Below, one piece after another: positions 5,787-9,036 of a stretch of DNA of 9,036 nucleotides. The DNA lies in assembly GCA_007130025.1 (NCBI GenBank), contig SLTF01000119.1:1-9036 (forward strand). Direction: 5' to 3'. The DNA is from Spirochaetales bacterium (lineage in GTDB: Bacteria > Spirochaetota > Spirochaetia > DSM-27196 > PWMO01). The notes under the pieces are model-generated. The model was not told the DNA's origin. It saw only the letters and a program-made list of their open reading frames with translations, and searched no databases. Position 1 is the first letter of the stretch; the number at the start of each line of letters is the position of its first letter. A program made the position numbers and the translations under genes.

Positions 5787-7121
5787 TTACTGGCCGATGG
5801 CCTGCGTGCGCTGCGACCACGGGGGAAGCGGCACGTTGATGAAATCGGCTACGGCGAGGTCACGGGGGTAGGTCACCCGAAGCTGTCCACCCTGCCACTG
5901 CTGCACGACCGGGATGGCGCGCAGGTTCTGGCCGGAGTTCTCGTGATTGACGCCGGCGAACTCAAACCCAAAACCGGTGATCGAGTCGAGCGCATCAACG
6001 CGAACGTTGGCGGCGGCCGCCATCATATCGGCGATTGAGGTGGAGGCGGCGTTGGGAACGACCTCGTTCAGGAAGATCCAGGTGCCCATGAAACCCCAGT
6101 CGGTGTAGGGGCCCTGAGTCCATCCGCGCTGCGCAACCCGGGTCTGCAGCTCATTGAGCAAGTTCTGAGCCGCGGGGGTGAGGGATGCGACGTTGATCGA
6201 ACCCGAAGTGGAGGGAACCACGTTGAAGATACCGTCTGAGTTTGCACCGAGCGGTCGCGCAAAATCGACCTGCCCGTATCCACCGCCAACCCCAACAACG
6301 GCCGGCATATCGACCCCAAGCTGCTGCGCTTGTCGCCAGAAGAGTACTCCGTCGGGAACCTGGGCGATGTGGATGACGGCGTGTGCGCGTTCCTGCTGGA
6401 TTCGCAACAGCACCGAGGAGAGATCACTGGTGGTTGCCGCCGGGTAGCTCTCCCTCACAACGAGGCTGGCCCGGGACGACTGGATGCGTCGCACGGCGGC
6501 GTCGGCAATTGACGTGCCGAACTCATCGTCGGTGAAGACCAGCGCAACCCGCATGTCCGCCTCGGCGACGCCGAGCTCTCTGGCGAGGCCGGTGAGGATG
6601 AAGTCGGCCGCGGCCGCCCCGAGTGAACCCGAGGAGATGGTGGTGCGCAGCACGTTGGATGAGTTGCGGGTGATCCCTTCGGCCCAGGCGGTGGTCTCTA
6701 CGTAGAGCACGTTGAGCCGCTCGGCCGCAGGCGCGGTTGCCGAAGCAACGGCGGAAGAGAAGGTGCCCATGACCACGTCGACGTTCTGCTGGGTGATCAG
6801 CTGGCGTACGGCAGTGGTTCCCGTCGCGGGATCGGGAGAGTCCGCGGCAACCAGCTCGACAGTGATGCCGTACGGGTTGGTCTCATTAAAGAGCTCGACG
6901 GCGATCTGGGTTCCCTGCAGCGAGTTGGACCCACCAAACGCCATGCCTCCCGTCTGCGGGAAGAGCGCTCCGACGCGCAGCGTCGTGATTGCGGGACCAC
7001 CTGCCGCAGCGGCGGCTGGTTGGGGCTGTTGAGCCTGCCCCCCGGCAAACAGATGTGCACCAGTCACGGCAAACGCCACGATCATGGCTACGCACACTAC
7101 TCTGCGAATACCTGTGTTCAT
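5787..7121 (-). CDS. periplasmic substrate-binding protein of a HAAT-family ABC importer (LivJ-like, Peripla_BP_6)
   Basis: A 444-residue exported binding protein that would capture the ligand and deliver it to LivH/LivM. A signal peptide is evident: basic start MNTGIRRVV, a hydrophobic core to about residue 25, and a likely cleavage after HLFA (26). No lipobox cysteine is present at the cleavage region, so it should be free in the periplasm. A Q/P/A-rich linker (about 29-42) precedes the mature domain opening TLRVGALFPQTGGMAFGG, the classic first strand and loop of this family. Later blocks include VDVVMGTFSSAVASATAP, VALVFTDDEFGTSIADAA and VVGVGGGYGQVDFARPLG. It is longer than Escherichia coli LivJ (about 370 residues). 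The ATG at 7121 follows AAGGAGG with five-base spacing; the frame continues upstream to 7250 but crosses the promoter and is not used. A promoter lies just upstream and a hairpin pair downstream. The ligand is unknown: an amino acid, amide or imide is possible. Confidence 0.92.
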   Translation of the reverse strand: MNTGIRRVVCVAMIVAFAVTGAHLFAGGQAQQPQPAAAAAGGPAITTLRVGALFPQTGGMAFGGSNSLQGTQIAVELFNETNPYGITVELVAADSPDPATGTTAVRQLITQQNVDVVMGTFSSAVASATAPAAERLNVLYVETTAWAEGITRNSSNVLRTTISSGSLGAAAADFILTGLARELGVAEADMRVALVFTDDEFGTSIADAAVRRIQSSRASLVVRESYPAATTSDLSSVLLRIQQERAHAVIHIAQVPDGVLFWRQAQQLGVDMPAVVGVGGGYGQVDFARPLGANSDGIFNVVPSTSGSINVASLTPAAQNLLNELQTRVAQRGWTQGPYTDWGFMGTWIFLNEVVPNAASTSIADMMAAAANVRVDALDSITGFGFEFAGVNHENSGQNLRAIPVVQQWQGGQLRVTYPRDLAVADFINVPLPPWSQRTQAIGQ

Positions 7122-7139
7122 ACAAACCTCCTTACGGTT

Positions 7140-7154
7140 CGTGTTTGAATCACG
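7140..7154. promoter_or_regulatory. imperfect palindrome overlapping the -10 end and start site (candidate operator)
   Basis: The 15-mer CGTGTTTGAATCACG has dyad symmetry: six of the seven base pairs around the central G match (CGTG-n-TT-n-AA-n-CACG). It overlaps the downstream part of the predicted -10 element and the predicted transcription start of the binding-protein gene, a position where a bound repressor would block initiation. No regulator gene lies in the window. Chance occurrence of such a partial palindrome is quite possible. Confidence 0.35.
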
Positions 7155-7180
7155 GTACGGAAAGCATTGAAGCGTGTCAA
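7152..7180 (-). promoter_or_regulatory. sigma-70-type promoter for the transporter operon
   Basis: On the minus strand a consensus -35 box TTGACA (7180-7175) is followed after exactly 17 bp by TACCGT (7157-7152), a three-of-six match to TATAAT. Transcription would start near 7145, giving a leader of about 24 nt that contains the AAGGAGG ribosome site before the ATG at 7121. The A/T-rich stretch TATTTTTCTTC immediately upstream of the -35 box may help. The weak -10 suggests moderate or regulated activity. Confidence 0.65.
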
Positions 7181-7184
7181 GAAG

Positions 7185-7219
7185 AAAAATACGGGTGTGA
7201 CGGATTTTTATGTAACACC
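7185..7219 (-). terminator. probable weak rho-independent terminator after recQ
   Basis: On the minus strand GGTGTTAC (7219-7212) pairs with GTCACACC (7201-7194), 8 bp with one mismatch, around a 10-nt A-rich loop. CGTA and then five T residues follow. It starts 28 bp after the recQ stop and lies directly upstream of the operon promoter, so it would insulate the two units. The stem is modest and the T run is offset by four bases, so strength is uncertain. Confidence 0.45.
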
Positions 7220-7246
7220 TACGAAAATGGGGGATTCTCTGGACGG

Positions 7247-9036
7247 TCAATCCAGCGCGATCGCCTTCGCGAACCGCTCACCGTAGCGGGCGAGCTTCTC
7301 CTTTCCCACGCCGTGCACCTCGGCCATCTCGTCCATGGAACACGGGCGGCGCTCGGCCATGTCGCGGAGCGTGCGGTCGGTGAAAACGATGTAGGCGGGT
7401 ACACCCTGCTCGTCGGCAATCTGCTTTCGAAGCGCGCGCAGCTGCTCGAAAAGACGCTGAGTTTCAGGAGCATCGATCACCCGAACGTCGTCACCGTCCA
7501 TTCGGGACCGCCGGGTGCGCCCGCCCGCGCGGACAGTGTGAAACTCGGCCATGGCAACCGATCGCTCACCGGCGAGTACTTCGCGGGAAGACTCGGTCAA
7601 ACGCAAGGTGGGGAACTTCTCGTCGGTCTGTTCGATGAGCCGTTGCGAGATCAGGGAATCGATGACACGCCGCCAGTGTGGGGCGGGCTTGTCTGCGCCA
7701 ACACCCCAGGTCTTGACCAGGTGATGGCCGCGACTGCGAACGCGCTCGCTGTCGGAGCCCACCACCACATCCACGATATGCCCCACGCCAAAGCGCTGCC
7801 CGGTACGCGCCATTGCAGACATCACGATCTGTGCGTCGCGCGTGATGTCAACGCTCCGTACCTCACCCGCGCAGACATCGCAGCAACCGGGGTGGGCGGG
7901 GGCGCTGTACTGCTCGCCAAAATAGTGAAGGAGCTGGGTCCGGCGGCAGCCAATTGACCCGGAGTACCGGATCATCTCGGCGAGGGCGCGCGATGCACGC
8001 GCCTGCTGATCGGGATCAGCCATCTGGTTGATGAAGTAGCGAGCGGTGGCAACGTCGCCGCCACCGGCAAGCAGAACGCAGTCGGCCGGCTCACCGTCGC
8101 GACCCGCGCGCCCGCTCTCCTGGTAGTAGCCCTCGAGGCTCTTGGGCAGGTCGCCGTGCAGGACGTAGCGCACGTTGGACTTGTCGATCCCCATGCCAAA
8201 GGCGATGGTAGCCACGATCACCTCGGACTCATCACGCTGGAACCGATCCTGGTTCTCCGAGCGCACCGCTTCATTGAGCCCCGCGTGGTAGGGCAGCGCC
8301 CGGATGCCGGCTGCCTGCAAGGCCGCGGCCGTCTGCTCCACCTTCTTGCGCGTTGCGCGGTAGATGATACCGGGCACCCCCGGTCGCTCGCGCACAAAGG
8401 AGAGGATCTGAACGGCCTCTTTTTTCTTGGGCACCACTGCGTATCGCAGGTTGGGGCGGTCGAAGGAGGCGCGCACCACGTGGGGATCGCGCAGCCGCAG
8501 CCTCTCTACGATGTCGTGCTGAACCTTGTGGGTAGCTGTTGCGGTGAACGCCGCGATGGGAATGCCGGGATAAGTCGCCGCAAGCTCACCGAGGCGAAGG
8601 TAGTCGGGGCGAAAGTCGTGACCCCACTCTGAGACACAGTGCGCTTCGTCGATGGCGAAGAAGGAAGGAGGCCGCTGGGTGAGAAGGCTGGTGAAGGCGG
8701 CATCGGAGAATCGCTCGGGGGCCACGTAGAGCAGGTCGACTCCCGGGCCGTCCCCCGGGTGGCCGTTACCGGAGAACGCGGCGAGCGCGGCCGCACGCTG
8801 GGCGGGATCCTGGCTGCTGTTGAGCAACTCCGCGCGAATGCCGTTGGCGCGGGCGGCGTCCACCTGATCCTTCATCAGAGCGATGAGCGGGCTGATCACC
8901 ACGCAGTAGCCGGGAAGCACCACCGCGGGAAGCTGGTAGCAGAGCGACTTGCCACCGCCGGTGGGCATCACCACAAAGACGTCACGGCGCGCCAGCACGG
9001 CATCGATCACTTCCTGCTGGTTGGGACGGAACTCCC
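7247..9036 (-). CDS. recQ: ATP-dependent DNA helicase RecQ (N-terminus beyond the right edge)
   Basis: A 3'-5' superfamily 2 DNA helicase acting in recombinational repair and stalled-fork processing. About 595 residues are visible, beginning with EFRPNQQEVID, the family motif 0, so only some 20-25 N-terminal residues are missing. Motifs in order: Walker A MPTGGGKS (visible residues 23-30), motif Ia SPLIALMKDQV, the DEAH box in AIDEAHCVSEWGHDFRPDY (near 130), FTATAT, IIYRATRKKVEQT, IVATIAFGMGIDKSNVR, and the arginine-finger motif QESGRAGRDG. A zinc-binding region follows (IGCRRTQLLHYFGE...HPGCCDVC), then an RQC winged helix (RFGVGHIVDVVVGS, WRRVIDSLISQRLI) and a C-terminal HRDC domain (near LFEQLRALRKQIADEQGVPA, ending KAIALD). 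The zinc cysteines are spaced C-C-x2-C, not the usual C-x2-C-x2-C. A GTG at 9010 is in frame but lies inside motif 0, so it is not the true start. A terminator-like hairpin separates it from the transporter operon. Confidence 0.97.
   Translation of the reverse strand, partial: EFRPNQQEVIDAVLARRDVFVVMPTGGGKSLCYQLPAVVLPGYCVVISPLIALMKDQVDAARANGIRAELLNSSQDPAQRAAALAAFSGNGHPGDGPGVDLLYVAPERFSDAAFTSLLTQRPPSFFAIDEAHCVSEWGHDFRPDYLRLGELAATYPGIPIAAFTATATHKVQHDIVERLRLRDPHVVRASFDRPNLRYAVVPKKKEAVQILSFVRERPGVPGIIYRATRKKVEQTAAALQAAGIRALPYHAGLNEAVRSENQDRFQRDESEVIVATIAFGMGIDKSNVRYVLHGDLPKSLEGYYQESGRAGRDGEPADCVLLAGGGDVATARYFINQMADPDQQARASRALAEMIRYSGSIGCRRTQLLHYFGEQYSAPAHPGCCDVCAGEVRSVDITRDAQIVMSAMARTGQRFGVGHIVDVVVGSDSERVRSRGHHLVKTWGVGADKPAPHWRRVIDSLISQRLIEQTDEKFPTLRLTESSREVLAGERSVAMAEFHTVRAGGRTRRSRMDGDDVRVIDAPETQRLFEQLRALRKQIADEQGVPAYIVFTDRTLRDMAERRPCSMDEMAEVHGVGKEKLARYGERFAKAIALD

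Noticed and set aside
7194..7219. The GGTGTGAC ... GTAACACC inverted repeat as a CRP-type operator
   Set aside because: The half-sites do not fit TGTGA-N6-TCACA spacing, and its position after recQ with a following T run is explained better by a weak terminator.
7122..7250. 43-residue N-terminal extension of the substrate-binding protein
   Set aside because: It would run through the promoter and leader; the ATG at 7121 has a strong AAGGAGG site and begins a proper signal peptide.
6989..7957. Plus-strand open frame (322 codons) crossing the promoter region and opposite recQ
   Set aside because: It spans the intergenic promoter and the end of two convincing minus-strand genes and shows no family motif; it is an antisense shadow.

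Overview
The window comes from a GC-rich bacterial chromosome, roughly 60% G+C by eye. All nine genes lie on the minus strand, so transcription runs from high to low coordinates. The organism is probably a diderm. The substrate-binding protein has a signal peptide ending in FAGGQ and lacks a lipobox cysteine; I associate that ending with Spirochaetaceae exported proteins. This is recollection, not a search, so the taxonomic guess is weak to moderate.

In transcription order, the window opens inside recQ (9036-7247). This DNA helicase gene is cut by the window edge and lacks about its first 20-25 codons. A 125-bp gap follows, holding a weak terminator-like hairpin, a good sigma-70 promoter (TTGACA, 17 bp, TACCGT) and an imperfect palindrome that overlaps the predicted start site. 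Next come a periplasmic substrate-binding protein (7121-5787) and a 115-bp spacer with two abutting hairpins, the second followed by a T run. Then come two permeases, two ATPases, a NodB-fold deacetylase/imidase-type enzyme and an asparaginase (5671-504), all tightly packed with gaps or overlaps of 3 to 32 bp. After 47 bp an RNase D-type 3'-5' exonuclease begins and runs off the left edge before its third exonuclease motif.

The seven central genes look like one operon: a complete branched-chain-amino-acid-family (HAAT) ABC importer followed by two cytoplasmic C-N hydrolases. The enzyme called polysaccharide deacetylase by family has no signal peptide. It resembles the Helicobacter PgdA/cyclic imidase/PuuE branch, not secreted chitin or peptidoglycan deacetylases. 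A translationally overlapping asparaginase follows it. The most interesting reading is that the operon imports a small amide or cyclic imide, opens the ring to a half-amide with the first enzyme, and removes ammonia with the asparaginase. The substrate is unproven; simple branched-chain amino acid or asparagine uptake is the conservative alternative. The flanking recQ and RNase D genes are housekeeping nucleic-acid enzymes without an obvious link to the operon.

No gene-free stretch exceeds 300 bases. I saw no tRNA, rRNA, CRISPR array, insertion sequence or phage gene.
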